Positions 1-10,708 of a stretch of DNA of 64,000 bases are shown in pieces; the first letter of the stretch is position 1; each line of letters begins with the position of its first letter. Origin of the DNA: Fidelibacterota bacterium (lineage in GTDB: Bacteria; Fidelibacterota; UBA8477; JABMPR01). The stretch spans positions 78,210-142,209 of the forward strand of contig JAIPJF010000007.1 of the NCBI GenBank assembly GCA_021734325.1. The letters are read 5' to 3'. The position numbers were made by a program, and so were the translations under genes. The notes beneath the pieces were generated by a model, which was given only the letters and a program-made list of their open reading frames with translations, was not told where the DNA came from and made no database searches.

Positions 1-408
1 ATGGGGGTAGCCGTATTGACCAATATCAGGAGTGAGCAAGGCCTGGATCGCTCCACCCAAACCCCAGAAATAGACCAATTCATAGAGTAGTTGACTCCGA
101 TTAATCATTAAGAATGCACCAAGCACAATGGCCAGACCACATAAATGCAAGGGCAGAGACTCACCGGCAGACCAGGTGCCCATACTGAGGCGCCAGATGC
201 TCAGGCTCAGTTCCTGCAGCAAAAGCAGACTGGCGATGATCCAGCGTGTTCTGAAATCGATCTGTGAGGATTTGAACCAGGCTCTGAAATACCAGAGACA
301 GAAGTAAAGGATGAAAAGAACACCCAAAGCAATCAAATGCGGTGGTGAGAAAAAAACAAAGGCATGACCTGGATAATCTGTGGCGAATGGACCTGCACCG
401 TACGTCAT
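1..408 (-). CDS. YwaF/TIGR02206-type integral membrane protein (partial, runs off left edge)
   Basis: The reading frame is open from 408 down to base 1 (136 codons), so the C-terminus lies outside the window. The product is strongly hydrophobic, with a helix near residues 20-40 after the motif FFSPPHLIALG, and further helices including LCGLAIVLGAFLMI and an aromatic YFWGLGGAIQALLTP stretch. The F-SPPH opening and the LHLCG plus GGAIQALLTPD features are typical of the YwaF family of unknown-function membrane proteins. The ATG at 408 overlaps the glpK stop as ATGA, so the two genes are translationally coupled. An in-frame ATG at 414 is a less likely start. Substrate and role are unknown. Confidence 0.75.
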   Translation of the reverse strand, partial: MTYGAGPFATDYPGHAFVFFSPPHLIALGVLFILYFCLWYFRAWFKSSQIDFRTRWIIASLLLLQELSLSIWRLSMGTWSAGESLPLHLCGLAIVLGAFLMINRSQLLYELVYFWGLGGAIQALLTPDIGQYGYPH

Positions 409-1853
409 GAGCATTGGGCCTTTCTGATGGCAAGGTGCCATCCAGCAATATTTTTTTGACGCTCGCTTTCAAGCATCGATGGGTGAAAGTGAACCTTTTG
501 TTTAGAGAATTCAGTCAGAATCTGAGGTGTCCAAATACCCTGTGCCAGACCAGCCAGGTAGGCAGCACCCAAGGCCGTTGTCTCCACGCGATCTGCTCTT
601 TCAACAACCAGATTGAGGATGTCTGCCTGAAATTGCATCAGAAAATCATTCTCCGTCGCCCCGCCATCCACAGCTATCCCGTTGATTGGCAGCTCTGTAT
701 CCTGCTCCATGGCCTTGATAACATCATAGGTTTGGTAGCACATGGATTCCAAGCCGGCTCTGATCAGATGATTTTTACTTGACCCTCTTGTCAAACCGGC
801 GATTATGCCCCGGGCTTCCATATCCCAATAGGGTGCTCCCAATCCGACAAATGCAGGCACCAGATAAACACCGCCATTGTCCGAAATGGAATTGGCTGCC
901 GCCTCACTTTCTGCTGCTGTCTGGATGAGACCTAATTCATCCCGCAACCACTGAACGGCTGCCCCGGCAATAAAGACTGATCCCTCAAGCGCGTAGCAGG
1001 GTTCTCCATTCTGGGCGACGGCCAGGGTTGTGATCAATCCATGCTGTGAATCAATTGCCTGCGATCCGGTATTCATCATGATGAAACATCCGGTCCCATA
1101 CGTATTCTTGATTTCTCCCGCCGTAAAACACTGCTGTCCAAACAGGGATGCCTGCTGATCACCAGCAACACCGGAAATAGGAATGTTGATCAATTCAGGA
1201 ATGCTTTCAACGATGCCAAAATCACCTGAAGAAGGCCTCACTTCAGGTAAAATTGATTCAGGTATTTCCAAAAGCTCACAGAGCTCAGCGTCCCATTCTC
1301 TGCTATGAATATTGTACAGCATGGTACGGGAGGCATTGGTGTAATCAGTGGCGTGGACTCGGCCGCCAGTCAGTTTCCAGATCAGCCATGAATCGATGGT
1401 TCCAAACCGTAAATCCTGATCTTCGCTGACAGGTGCATTTTCGAGGATCCATTTGACTTTTGTGCCACTGAAATATGCATCCAGGGGGAGACCGGTTTTT
1501 TGCTTGATCAGTTCCCTGTATGGTTCAAGACTATTACAGATGGCCGACGTCCGGCGACATTGCCAGACAATGGCATTGTACACGGGTTTACCCGTTTTAG
1601 CGTCCCACACGACGGTGGTCTCTCTCTGATTCGTGATGCCGACAGCTTCAATGGTGCCATCTAACCTAGTCATTATTTCGGATACACAATCCATGACAGT
1701 CTGCCAGATCTCTTCAGGATCGTGTTCCACCCAGCCAGGGAAGGGGTAAAACTGGCGGAATTCACGATATGCTTTGCTTACGATCGCCCCGTCATGCTCT
1801 ACTAACAACACCGTTGTTCCCGTTGTCCCCTGATCAATCGCGAGTATGGCCAA
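405..1853 (-). CDS. glpK: Glycerol kinase
   Basis: Cytoplasmic FGGY-family kinase converting glycerol plus ATP to sn-glycerol 3-phosphate. The N-terminal phosphate loop DQGTTGT (residues 7-13), the WQCRRT, GTIDSWLIWKLTGG and DYTNASRT blocks, GVAGDQQASLFGQ and the C-terminal VDGGATENDFLMQ adenosine site are all present. The 482-residue length is slightly below the usual ~500. The start is TTG at 1853, preceded by a CAGGT Shine-Dalgarno-like sequence 8 bases away; no in-frame ATG fits the conserved N-terminus better. It lies downstream of a monoacylglycerol-lipase-like gene on the same strand, suggesting use of glycerol released from acylglycerols. No glpF or glpD is visible nearby. Confidence 0.96.
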   Translation of the reverse strand: MAILAIDQGTTGTTVLLVEHDGAIVSKAYREFRQFYPFPGWVEHDPEEIWQTVMDCVSEIMTRLDGTIEAVGITNQRETTVVWDAKTGKPVYNAIVWQCRRTSAICNSLEPYRELIKQKTGLPLDAYFSGTKVKWILENAPVSEDQDLRFGTIDSWLIWKLTGGRVHATDYTNASRTMLYNIHSREWDAELCELLEIPESILPEVRPSSGDFGIVESIPELINIPISGVAGDQQASLFGQQCFTAGEIKNTYGTGCFIMMNTGSQAIDSQHGLITTLAVAQNGEPCYALEGSVFIAGAAVQWLRDELGLIQTAAESEAAANSISDNGGVYLVPAFVGLGAPYWDMEARGIIAGLTRGSSKNHLIRAGLESMCYQTYDVIKAMEQDTELPINGIAVDGGATENDFLMQFQADILNLVVERADRVETTALGAAYLAGLAQGIWTPQILTEFSKQKVHFHPSMLESERQKNIAGWHLAIRKAQCS

Positions 1854-1948
1854 AATGATTACCTGTTTTTTTGCTTATTTTATTAATAAAGCTACATTCT
1901 GACTTCAACACTATAACTCATTGCGGGTCAAAACCTGCACTCGAACCT

Positions 1949-2791
1949 CTATATATGCGCGTCCAGCCAGGCGATCATATCCGATTTTACCTGGTCCTGC
2001 TCCGGCTCATTGAGGATCTCATGATAGAGCCCCTCATACAGCTTCAGTGTTTTATCTGCAGAACCAACCTTCCCATAGAGCATCTTACTCCCACTTACAT
2101 CAGCCAGTTTATCTGAGGTCCCATGCATAATAAGAATGGGAAGCCTGATCGTCGATGCCAGTGCACCAATGCTTTTCGTGGATTTGAGTAGTTCAGACCC
2201 TGTTCTGGCAAGGATCCCCCCTCGATAATTCAATGGATCGTTGTCATAAGCCTCCACCACCAGCGGATCTTTTGAGATATCAGCGCTCGCCAGCTTCACT
2301 GCAGGGAGCTTGGGAGCAATAATGCTCAGCAGCCCAGAAATTTTTTGAAGGAGCGGCGAAATGTCATCACTGACTTTTACTGAAGGCGCGCTGAGGAGAA
2401 TTCCCCTGACATCAGGCTTCCTCTCGATGGTAAATAAGGTAACGATACCTCCACCCATGCTATGCCCAAACAGAAAGAGCGGCAGGGACGGAAATTTTTC
2501 CTTTGTCCTGGTAAGCACTTCCTCCAGATCATTTAGATAGTCCTGGAAAGAGTTGACGTAATTTCGCTTGCCTGAGGAGTTTCCGTGTCCGCGGAGATCG
2601 AAGGCCACCACAGAGTATCCGGCTGCGTTCAGAGATTTGGCAATATGCTCGTAGCGACCTGAATGCTCGGCGATGCCATGCGTCATTAAAACAACACCCT
2701 TGGCTGCCTCCTGGCTCCAGGTTCGCTCAAAAAGATTAAAGTTGTCAGGCGTTGTGAATGTTGTCTCATTGCTGACCTTTGTCGCAACCAT
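1949..2791 (-). CDS. Alpha/beta hydrolase, monoacylglycerol lipase-like
   Basis: A 280-residue serine hydrolase of the Hydrolase_4 type. The oxyanion/HG motif is THGIAEHSGRY (from residue 37), followed by VVAFDLRGHGNS, the nucleophile elbow GHSMGGG with Ser111, an acid in the MHGTSDKLAD segment and a histidine in GLYHEILNEPEQD near residue 257. These match monoacylglycerol lipases and lysophospholipases. No signal peptide is seen, so a cytoplasmic location is expected. The start is well supported by a GGAGG ribosome-binding site. It precedes glpK by 95 bases on the same strand, which fits a lipase-to-glycerol-kinase route, although substrate specificity is inferred. Confidence 0.85.
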   Translation of the reverse strand: MVATKVSNETTFTTPDNFNLFERTWSQEAAKGVVLMTHGIAEHSGRYEHIAKSLNAAGYSVVAFDLRGHGNSSGKRNYVNSFQDYLNDLEEVLTRTKEKFPSLPLFLFGHSMGGGIVTLFTIERKPDVRGILLSAPSVKVSDDISPLLQKISGLLSIIAPKLPAVKLASADISKDPLVVEAYDNDPLNYRGGILARTGSELLKSTKSIGALASTIRLPILIMHGTSDKLADVSGSKMLYGKVGSADKTLKLYEGLYHEILNEPEQDQVKSDMIAWLDAHI

Positions 2792-2886
2792 GGAACCTCC
2801 CCTTCATACCGAATCGGCATTGAATAAACTGAACTGTTTTCATGCTTGGTGATACCGCAAAAAATAAGCCCCTGCGGTCGGTAAAA

Positions 2887-5800
2887 TCAATCGAAAATAT
2901 CTTGCAGACTGGTCACGGTCAGATCGTCTTTTAAAAGACGCCGAATTCCTCTGATAGCTGTTTTTGCTCCTGATAAGGTTGTAATCGCTGGGATTTTATG
3001 TCGAATAGCAGCCCGCCCAATTTCGTATTCATCATCGCGGGATCGTTTTCCAAGCGGTGTATTAATGACCATCTGAATTTCACCATTCTTGATCAGATCC
3101 ACCACGTGAGGTCTACCCTCATTGACTTTCAGAATCGCTCGAACGACAAGACCATTCTCTTTGAGGACCTCTGCTGTTCCATGGGTTGCCAAGATCTTGA
3201 ATCCCAATTCCTGAAGATCCTGGGCGATATCGATCACGTTTTGCTTATCTCTGTCATTGACAGAGATAAAAACAGATCCCTTGGTCGGAAGCAGATTCCC
3301 TGCTCCCAACTCTGCCTTGGCAAAAGCAGCCCCCAGTCTTGAATCCAGGCCGATGACCTCACCCGTAGATCTCATTTCAGGGGAAAGGAAGACACTCTGT
3401 TTTGGGAATTTATTAAAGGGGAAAACAGGCTTTTTTACTGCTATCAGGTTATGTTTTTTTCGACTCAGATCAAAATCCTTAAGCTTTTTCCCTGTGGCCA
3501 ATTGCGCAGCATATTTCGCCAGAGGTACGTCCCGTACCTTGCTCACAAAGGGTACAGTACGACTTGCCCTCGGATTGACCTCCAGTACATAAATGATCCC
3601 ATCCTTGGCCGCAAACTGAATATTAATCAGGCCAATGGTCTTTAAAGACAGGGCCAGTTCGCGGGTGTATCGCTCAATTCGCTTTCGATGATTTGGAAGC
3701 AGCTGATAGGGCGGAAGAACACAGGCAGAATCACCAGAATGAATACCGGCTTCTTCAATATGTTGCATGATGCCGCCAATAAAAACCTCTTCACCATCGC
3801 AAAGGGCATCCACATCAAATTCAAAGGCATCCTCCAGGAATGCATCAATCAGAACAGGATGATGTCCGCTGACGGCTGTCGCCTGGGCCATGAATTGTCG
3901 GAGAGAATCTTCGGCATACACGATTTCCATCCCGCGACCTCCCAATACATAGGAGGGTCTTACCAGAACCGGGTAGCCTATCTCATTGGCTACCTCAATG
4001 GCTTCATCAACTGAAAATGCCGTCCCATACGCTGGAGCCGGAATGTTCAATTCGTCCAGAATGGTTCCAAATTTCTTGCGGTTCTCAGCGAGATCGATGG
4101 CTGCCGGACTGGTTCCAATTATGCTGACTCCAGCTTCCTGGAGACGCATGGCAATATTCAAGGGTGTTTGCCCACCAAACTGGACCAGGACACCATCCGG
4201 TTGCTCCAGATCGACAATATTCATGACATTTTCGTAAGTGAGCGGTTCAAAATAAAGACGGTCTGAGATATCAAAATCTGTTGATACGGTTTCCGGATTA
4301 CAATTCACCATGATCGTTTTATAACCTAGCTCATTCAATCCAAAGACAGCCTGAACGCAACAGTAGTCGAATTCGATTCCCTGACCAATTCTGTTTGGTC
4401 CACCTCCGAGAATGATCACTTTCTTGCCTGGCAGAGGCAGAACCTCATTTTCTGTTTCGTAGGTGGAATAAACATAGGATGTACGGGCTGGAAATTCAGC
4501 AGCACAGGTGTCGACTTCCTTGAATGTGGGGAGGATATTGTTTGCTTTTCGAAAATCTCGAATCTCATTCTCGCTCATGGAAATTCGGTTTGCGATCTGG
4601 ATATCGGAATAGCCATGCCGCTTAAACTCGCGAATACTCTCATGTTCAAGTGACGGGATACCTTCTAATGCCAATTCCTGAATTTGATGCAGGAACCATG
4701 GATCGATCTGAGTGATCCTATGCAGGGTGTCAAGGTCAACCCCGTTTTCAAATGCCTTCCAGATCTTTACCAGACGAAAGGCAGTTGCAAAACGCATTTT
4801 TTTAAGATCAAGATCACGGCCGATCATTTTTTTGGGTTCAAGTCCATCCAGACCGACTTCCAGAGAGCGAAATGCTTTTTGTAAACTTTCTTTAAAGGTC
4901 CGTCCAATGGCCATCACCTCACCGACGGATTGCATTTGAACACCGAGAGTACCATCTGCTGTTGGAAATTTTTCAAAGTCAAAACGCGGAACTTTGGTGA
5001 CGATATAATCGATACTGGGTTCAAATGCGGCAAGCGTTTCACCCGTGATCTCATTGGGAAGTTCATCGAGATGGTAACCAACGGCGAGTTTGGCGGCAAT
5101 TTTTGCAATAGGAAAACCAGTCGCCTTGGATGCGAGGGCAGAAGATCGACTCACGCGAGGATTCATTTCAATGACGATCATCCGTCCTGAAACAGGATCA
5201 ACCGCAAACTGAACATTGGAGCCCCCTGTCTCCACGCCAATAGCCCGCAGACATTCGATGGACCAGTTCCGCATCTTCTGATATTCCTTATCGGTCAAGG
5301 TCATTGCCGGGGCAATGGTAACAGAATCGCCGGTATGCACCCCCATGGGGTCAATATTTTCAATGGAGCAGACGATAATGGCGTTGTCACATCTGTCACG
5401 GACAACTTCCATCTCGAACTCCTTCCAACCTAAAAGGGACTCTTCTATCAATACTTCGCCGATGGGAGAGGCAGCGAGGCCATTTTCGACCAGCTCTTTA
5501 AATTCTTCAAGGTTATAGGCTGTGGAACCTCCAGTACCACCCATGGTGAAGGAGGGCCTGATAATGGCCGGGAATCCAGTGGTCGCAACGATCTCCATAG
5601 CCGATGAAACACTGTGAGCAAAGCCCCCTTTGGCAGTGTCAATTCCCACAGAATCCATCACCGTTTTGAATTTCTCACGATCTTCAGCCTTATTGATCGC
5701 GTCCACATCCGCGCCGATCAATTCAACTTCATATTTCTTTAATATTCCCAGCTCATCTAGTTTAATGGCCAGATCCAGGGCCGTTTGTCCACCGACGGTG

Positions 5801-6063
5801 GGAAGTATGGCATCTGGACGTTCTTTTGCTATGATGGCACTGACAATGGTCGGGGTCAGTGGCTCTAGATAGGTAGCGTCAGCCAGATTGCGGTCAGTCA
5901 TGATGGTTGCTGGGTTGGAATTGACCAGAATGATTCGATACCCCTCCTCTCGCAGGGCGCGGCAGGCTTGAGTTCCGGAATAATCAAATTCGCAGGCCTG
6001 ACCAATAACAATTGGTCCAGCTCCCAGAATAAGGATGGATTTTATATCAGTTCTTTTTGGCAT
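2887..6063 (-). CDS. carB: Carbamoyl-phosphate synthase large subunit
   Basis: 1,058 residues, the normal length for CarB. Two homologous ATP-grasp halves are visible: the first contains [17 protein letters not shown] and [10 protein letters not shown], the second [16 protein letters not shown] and [12 protein letters not shown]. Both halves carry the R-S-R metal/ATP patterns ([14 protein letters not shown] and [14 protein letters not shown]). The C-terminal ~140 residues form the MGS-like allosteric domain ([30 protein letters not shown]). It makes carbamoyl phosphate from bicarbonate, ATP and ammonia delivered by CarA, feeding pyrimidine and arginine synthesis. Its start overlaps the carA stop by 17 bases, so the two subunits are co-translated. 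Confidence 0.98.
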   Translation of the reverse strand: MPKRTDIKSILILGAGPIVIGQACEFDYSGTQACRALREEGYRIILVNSNPATIMTDRNLADATYLEPLTPTIVSAIIAKERPDAILPTVGGQTALDLAIKLDELGILKKYEVELIGADVDAINKAEDREKFKTVMDSVGIDTAKGGFAHSVSSAMEIVATTGFPAIIRPSFTMGGTGGSTAYNLEEFKELVENGLAASPIGEVLIEESLLGWKEFEMEVVRDRCDNAIIVCSIENIDPMGVHTGDSVTIAPAMTLTDKEYQKMRNWSIECLRAIGVETGGSNVQFAVDPVSGRMIVIEMNPRVSRSSALASKATGFPIAKIAAKLAVGYHLDELPNEITGETLAAFEPSIDYIVTKVPRFDFEKFPTADGTLGVQMQSVGEVMAIGRTFKESLQKAFRSLEVGLDGLEPKKMIGRDLDLKKMRFATAFRLVKIWKAFENGVDLDTLHRITQIDPWFLHQIQELALEGIPSLEHESIREFKRHGYSDIQIANRISMSENEIRDFRKANNILPTFKEVDTCAAEFPARTSYVYSTYETENEVLPLPGKKVIILGGGPNRIGQGIEFDYCCVQAVFGLNELGYKTIMVNCNPETVSTDFDISDRLYFEPLTYENVMNIVDLEQPDGVLVQFGGQTPLNIAMRLQEAGVSIIGTSPAAIDLAENRKKFGTILDELNIPAPAYGTAFSVDEAIEVANEIGYPVLVRPSYVLGGRGMEIVYAEDSLRQFMAQATAVSGHHPVLIDAFLEDAFEFDVDALCDGEEVFIGGIMQHIEEAGIHSGDSACVLPPYQLLPNHRKRIERYTRELALSLKTIGLINIQFAAKDGIIYVLEVNPRASRTVPFVSKVRDVPLAKYAAQLATGKKLKDFDLSRKKHNLIAVKKPVFPFNKFPKQSVFLSPEMRSTGEVIGLDSRLGAAFAKAELGAGNLLPTKGSVFISVNDRDKQNVIDIAQDLQELGFKILATHGTAEVLKENGLVVRAILKVNEGRPHVVDLIKNGEIQMVINTPLGKRSRDDEYEIGRAAIRHKIPAITTLSGAKTAIRGIRRLLKDDLTVTSLQDIFD

Positions 6064-7147
6064 GGGTGTCCATCAGCTTGATGAATTCCTGGAATAGATA
6101 GCGGGAATCGTGGGGTCCCGGGCTCGCTTCGGGATGATACTGGACCGAAAATGCAGGGTTGTCTAGACAACGAATTCCTTCCAGGGTATCATCGTTCAGA
6201 TTCACATGGGTGACTTGGATTGAAGCAGGGAGTGACTCCGGATCAACGGCAAAGCCGTGATTTTGACTCGTGATCTCAACCCGTTCTGTGATCTGGTTTT
6301 TCACCGGGTGATTTCCTCCGCGATGCCCGAACTTGAGTTTATATGTTTTTGCCCCCAGGGCAAGGGAGAGGATCTGATGACCAAGGCAAATACCAAAGAT
6401 TGGTTTTTCACCAACGAGTTGTTTTACGGTGCTAATGGCGTAGTCCACAGGTTCTGGATCGCCTGGTCCATTGGAGAGAAAAACACCATCGGGATTCAGG
6501 GCCAGAATATCAGCCACTGATGTGTCAGCTGGAACAATGGTGATGTCACAATCATGAATTGCGAGTTGTCTCAGAATGTTGTACTTGATACCGAAATCCA
6601 GCGCAACCACATGATATTTCCGGGAAGCATTCTCCGCAGACCACTGCCAGGGTTTCAGGCAACTCACTTCTTTGACCAGATCACGACCGTTCATGGATGG
6701 CACTTGCTCCAATTGAATCTTTAATACAGCCGGGTCAAGTATCTCGGAGCTGATAATGCCATTCATGGCACCTTCATTTCGGATCATTCGGGTCAGGGCT
6801 CTGGTATCGATCCCTTGAATACCCACAATACCAGCATCATTCAGATATGACTGTAGGCTCTGGGTAGCTCGATAATTGGAAAATACCGGACTGGCTTCTC
6901 TGACAATAAACCCCTGAACCTGTATCCGATCACTTTCAATATCTTCAGGATTGATCCCATAATTGCCAATATGAGGGGCTGTCATGGTGACAATTTGGCC
7001 TTTATAGGATGGGTCGGTCAGAATCTCCTGGTAACCGGTCATGCTGGTATTAAAACAGACCTCACCACCGGAGGTACCGATTGCGCCAAAAGAAAGTCCT
7101 TTAAAGTGGTGTCCATTTTCCAGAAGCAGGATCGCGGGCTTATTCAT
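6047..7147 (-). CDS. carA: Carbamoyl-phosphate synthase small subunit (glutaminase)
   Basis: 366 residues. The N-terminal CPSase_sm domain includes [20 protein letters not shown] and the C-terminal half is a class I glutamine amidotransferase with the nucleophile motif GICLGHQIL and the His/Glu pair in [13 protein letters not shown]. It hydrolyses glutamine and channels ammonia to CarB. It is the first gene of the carAB operon and its upstream space is only 30 bases from the divergent region at 7,177. No pyrimidine-responsive attenuator was recognised there. Confidence 0.97.
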   Translation of the reverse strand: MNKPAILLLENGHHFKGLSFGAIGTSGGEVCFNTSMTGYQEILTDPSYKGQIVTMTAPHIGNYGINPEDIESDRIQVQGFIVREASPVFSNYRATQSLQSYLNDAGIVGIQGIDTRALTRMIRNEGAMNGIISSEILDPAVLKIQLEQVPSMNGRDLVKEVSCLKPWQWSAENASRKYHVVALDFGIKYNILRQLAIHDCDITIVPADTSVADILALNPDGVFLSNGPGDPEPVDYAISTVKQLVGEKPIFGICLGHQILSLALGAKTYKLKFGHRGGNHPVKNQITERVEITSQNHGFAVDPESLPASIQVTHVNLNDDTLEGIRCLDNPAFSVQYHPEASPGPHDSRYLFQEFIKLMDTHAKKN

Positions 7148-7316
7148 TAAAGTCTAATGTCACTTTTATTTAAGGATGTGCAACCGAAAATGTGCCGGGT
7201 TGAAGTATTTATTTGAAATAAATTCGAAAGGGATGATATTGCACAAGCCCAATCAAAGAATGCCTGGAAACAGCTTGGAGAGGAAGGTTTGCATTGGTAC
7301 GGGCAGAGAGGAGAAA

Positions 7317-7901
7317 ATGAAGGTTTATCTGGAAACTGAGCGCATGATCCTGAGAGAATTCATTGAGGCAGATGTGGATAATCTGGTTGACCTTGACTCT
7401 GATCCGAAGGTCATGCTTTACATCAATGGTGGAAAGCCGACCCCTCGCCAGGATGTAGTTGAAAGGGTCATGCCCCATATCTTGAAATATTACAAAAATA
7501 ATGATGGTCTGGGTATCTGGGCTGCAATGAATAAACTTGATGGGCAATTCATGGGCTGGTTTCTATTGCGACCCAATTGGGCTGACGAAACAGAGACTGA
7601 ATTGGGGTATCGTTTTAAACGGCAATACTGGGATCAGGGCTATGCAAGTGAAGGATCACGTGCCTTGATCCACAAAGGTTTCATGCACCTGAAAGTAAAT
7701 GTCATCATGGCTACTGCAGATCCTGCGAATGTTGCATCACGGAGAGTTATGGAGAAAATTGGTCTGAAATTTGAAAAAGAGTATGCAGAAGCAGATGGCT
7801 TTATCGTTGTCAAATATCGTTTGGGGAGAAGCGAATATTTAAAACGGGGCCAGTCTGAAGTGTCGAAGGACCCCATTGATTATGGATCAGAAATTCGATA
7901 A
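7317..7901 (+). CDS. GNAT N-acetyltransferase, RimJ/RimL type
   Basis: 194 residues, Acetyltransf_3 class: ETERMILREFIEADVDNLVDLDSDP at the N-terminus (quoted in parts), central FMGWFLLRPN, ETELGYRFKRQYWDQGYASEGSRAL split around the acetyl-CoA loop, and ASRRVMEKIGLKFEKE near the end. These are the conserved strands of acetyltransferases acting on ribosomal-protein N-termini or small amines; the substrate here cannot be told. The start at 7317 follows a GAGGAGA ribosome-binding site and begins exactly at the domain, so the longer upstream frame from 7176 is not used. Confidence 0.85.
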   Translation: MKVYLETERMILREFIEADVDNLVDLDSDPKVMLYINGGKPTPRQDVVERVMPHILKYYKNNDGLGIWAAMNKLDGQFMGWFLLRPNWADETETELGYRFKRQYWDQGYASEGSRALIHKGFMHLKVNVIMATADPANVASRRVMEKIGLKFEKEYAEADGFIVVKYRLGRSEYLKRGQSEVSKDPIDYGSEIR

Positions 7902-7935
7902 AAAATTTATTTAATTTTCGCCAGAAAAGGATCAA

Positions 7936-8346
7936 ATGTCAATCTTTACAAACAGAATGCAGAGGGAAGCAAACACCATCAGGGCGATGGTAAGGATTTA
8001 CTGCCAGCATCACCATGAAGGAAAAACGGAAAATTGTCCGGAATGTTCTCAGATCCAGAATTATGCCCTTGACCGCCTCTATTATTGTCCGTTCCAGGAG
8101 GGGAAGACCTCCTGTAAAAACTGTCCCGTTCATTGCTATAAACCCAGTATGAAGGATGATATAAAAAGGGTAATGCGGTATTCAGGTCCACGGATGGCTC
8201 TCAGGCACCCAATGTTGACCATTTTTCACTTTATTGACGAGAGAAGACGTGAGCCAGCTCACAGCACAACTGGAAAAGAATTCAAGAAGACAGGGCAAGG
8301 AATGAACAATCCTGGCAGACCCAATGAAGCATGTGAACATCTCTAG
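7936..8346 (+). CDS. YgbA-like nitrous-oxide-stimulated promoter family protein
   Basis: 136 residues. The first ~100 residues match the YgbA family (Pfam YgbA_NO): REANTIRAMVRIYCQHHH, a cysteine set CPECSQIQNYALDRL, CPF-KTSCKNCPVHCYKP, and MRYSGPRMALRHPMLTIFH. The CxxC and CxxCxxxC clusters suggest metal or Fe-S binding. In enterobacteria ygbA is induced by nitric oxide via NsrR; that regulation is established there but not shown here. The C-terminal ~30 residues are polar and look like a lineage-specific tail. It lies 35 bases after the GNAT gene and may share its transcript. Confidence 0.85.
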   Translation: MSIFTNRMQREANTIRAMVRIYCQHHHEGKTENCPECSQIQNYALDRLYYCPFQEGKTSCKNCPVHCYKPSMKDDIKRVMRYSGPRMALRHPMLTIFHFIDERRREPAHSTTGKEFKKTGQGMNNPGRPNEACEHL

Positions 8347-8517
8347 GCTTTTCACCTCAAAGACACTCAATTTTTTCTCTGTCATTTAACACCCTTTGAC
8401 CATCCTTTTAAAGATTGCTAATTATTTGTATGCAAGGTATAAATGATTAATATTAAACACTGATAAATAGACACTAGGGATGATTTCCAAAGCTCGAACC
8501 ATCATATATGAAGAAAA

Positions 8518-10419
8518 ATGAATATGGCTAAATCAATACAGGCGGAACACAAAGCATTTGAATTTTTACCCGGTGCCCTGATCGAGATCGATTTGGCCAC
8601 CAGGTCGATCACCTATATGAGCAGAATCGCCCATGCTGTTTTCGGATATTCCAGCACTGACCTTGATTCAGGAATTCCAGCAATCGATATCTTTTCCAAC
8701 CCTGCTGAATATGAGCGTGCGATGGAGCTGGTGAAGTCCTTCGGTATGGAAAGTTATCAGGAGCATATACCCTACACCCCGGTTAATAATCAGGACCTGT
8801 ATGATTTCATGCTCAAAAAAAAGGATGGTAGTTTATTCTATGGTGAATGTCAGGGTGCTTTTGTTCTGGACGAGGACAAAATACCGATAAGTATTCGAAT
8901 CTATGTTAGAGATCTCACTGAACAACGGAAAATGGAAGCCTCGATTGCGGATCATGAGGAAAAATATCGACTACTAATTGAAAACTCCATCGATTGTATC
9001 TGGACGCTGGACAAAAATTTAGTATTTACATTTCTTAGCCCGACACTTGAAAACATCTTGGGTTTTAAACCAGAGGAATGGATTGGTACAAGTCTGGTGT
9101 CGCATTTCAGGCCACAGGAGCGAGAAGTGATTGGTCCTATTGCTGAAGAAGCGATAAAAAACTACAAGTCTTTCGAGCCTGTTTCCATAGAAACCGTTAT
9201 CCTGAGCAAAGACAAAAAGGAAGTGGCGCTGGAAATAAGGAGTAAGGTTTTACTTAGCAGTGAAGGTGAATTGCTTGGTTTGCAGGGAACAACCAGAGAC
9301 ATAACAACGCGTAAAGAAGCTGAGAATGCACTCATCGAGAGTGAAAATAAATATCACAATATTTTTAACAACTCCCAGGATGCCGTCTACATCACCACTG
9401 AAAGCGGGTCGCTAATAGACTTTAATCAGGCATTGGTTGATATGCTCGGATACTCCTCGGAGGAACTTATGAATATGAGTATAAGCGAACTCTACCAAAA
9501 TGATGAAGACCGTATTCTATTCCAGCAAGCGATCCAAGCGCATGGATTTGTAAAGGATTTTGAACTACACATACCAAAAAAGGATGGTACCATCATTGAC
9601 TGTCTGGACACCTCCACAATGAATAAGCGCCCAGACGGTGTCATTGAGTATCACGGAATCATACGCGATATTACTGAACAAAAAAAATCTAAAAAACGTA
9701 TTGAGCAGGCATTGATGGATGTAAAAGTAGCCAGCGCGGCTAAAGACCAATTCATTGCCAATATGTCGCATGAGTTTCGAACGCCATTGACCAGTATCAT
9801 TGGATTCACCGATTACCTGAAGAAAAGTCTTGGTAATTCCCTAAAGCCCAGCGACAGAGAATCATTTGACTCCATCCATAGAAATAGTGATCGTCTGCTT
9901 CAGACTGTCAACGCCATATTAAACTTTTCCCAGATTCAATCTGGGGGCCATCAACTGAATCCTCGTATCATTTATCTTAATCCATTTGTTCAGAAACTAT
10001 GTAATGACTTTAAAAGTAGTGCCTACAAAAAGGGACTGGAATTTGATTTTATATCAGAGACAGATGACGATAAATCCTGGCTTGATGAATACTCAATCCG
10101 TCAGGCGGTTGAAAATATTGTCCAAAATGCCATTAAGTATACCAACGAAGGGAAGATTACTGTAAAACTTACCAGAGCAAAAAATCGTTTAAAACTCATC
10201 ATCTCTGATACGGGGATTGGTATTTCTGCAGATTTTTATAAACAGATATTTCAGCCCTTCAGTCAGGAGAGTGAGGGCCTTGAGAGAGAATATCAGGGTC
10301 TGGGTCTTGGCCTGGCGCTTACCAAACGATATCTGGAATGGAATAATGTGGACATTGACGTTGACAGCAGAAGCAACATGGGCTCAAGCTTTACCCTGAC
10401 CTTTCCGGACAGCCCCTGA
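8518..10419 (+). CDS. Soluble multi-PAS sensor histidine kinase
   Basis: 633 residues without a membrane segment. Three PAS units are visible: residues ~8-135, ~140-268 (ENSIDCIWTLDKNLVFTF, ending in QGTTRDITTRKEAE) and ~272-395 (FNNSQDAVYITTESG, ending in HGIIRDITEQKKS). The HisKA H-box is FIANMSHEFRTPLTSIIGF with phosphoacceptor His418, followed by the HATPase N, G1 (DTGIGIS) and G2 (GLGLGLALTK) boxes. It should sense a cytosolic redox or ligand signal and phosphorylate an unlinked regulator, because no receiver-domain gene is adjacent. An alternative ATG lies two codons downstream at 8524. Confidence 0.93.
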   Translation: MNMAKSIQAEHKAFEFLPGALIEIDLATRSITYMSRIAHAVFGYSSTDLDSGIPAIDIFSNPAEYERAMELVKSFGMESYQEHIPYTPVNNQDLYDFMLKKKDGSLFYGECQGAFVLDEDKIPISIRIYVRDLTEQRKMEASIADHEEKYRLLIENSIDCIWTLDKNLVFTFLSPTLENILGFKPEEWIGTSLVSHFRPQEREVIGPIAEEAIKNYKSFEPVSIETVILSKDKKEVALEIRSKVLLSSEGELLGLQGTTRDITTRKEAENALIESENKYHNIFNNSQDAVYITTESGSLIDFNQALVDMLGYSSEELMNMSISELYQNDEDRILFQQAIQAHGFVKDFELHIPKKDGTIIDCLDTSTMNKRPDGVIEYHGIIRDITEQKKSKKRIEQALMDVKVASAAKDQFIANMSHEFRTPLTSIIGFTDYLKKSLGNSLKPSDRESFDSIHRNSDRLLQTVNAILNFSQIQSGGHQLNPRIIYLNPFVQKLCNDFKSSAYKKGLEFDFISETDDDKSWLDEYSIRQAVENIVQNAIKYTNEGKITVKLTRAKNRLKLIISDTGIGISADFYKQIFQPFSQESEGLEREYQGLGLGLALTKRYLEWNNVDIDVDSRSNMGSSFTLTFPDSP

Positions 10420-10452
10420 TAGATTTCAAGTTTTGATCGAATCTGGAGTATG

Positions 10453-10525
<73 letters not shown>

Positions 10526-10551
10526 ATGAAAAAAGCGGCTGAATATATGTT

Positions 10552-10579
10552 TTGATATATCCCTTGGCAAGCTTGTCAA
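10552..10579 (-). promoter_or_regulatory. Candidate sigma70-type promoter of tRNA-Thr
   Basis: On the minus strand a perfect -35 box TTGACA (10579-10574) is followed after 16 bases by TATCAA (10557-10552), placing the start about 20 bases upstream of the tRNA 5' end. The -10 match is imperfect. Confidence 0.4.
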
Positions 10580-10708
10580 TTCAACCTGGAATACTTGACT
10601 TTTAAAAACCTGTCCATATCTGAGACCGTACTCATTACCTTAACAGGCTCTGGAACTTCTATGAAGAACCCGGGGTTAGAAATATTTAGGTGCAATCAAG
10701 GAGTTTCA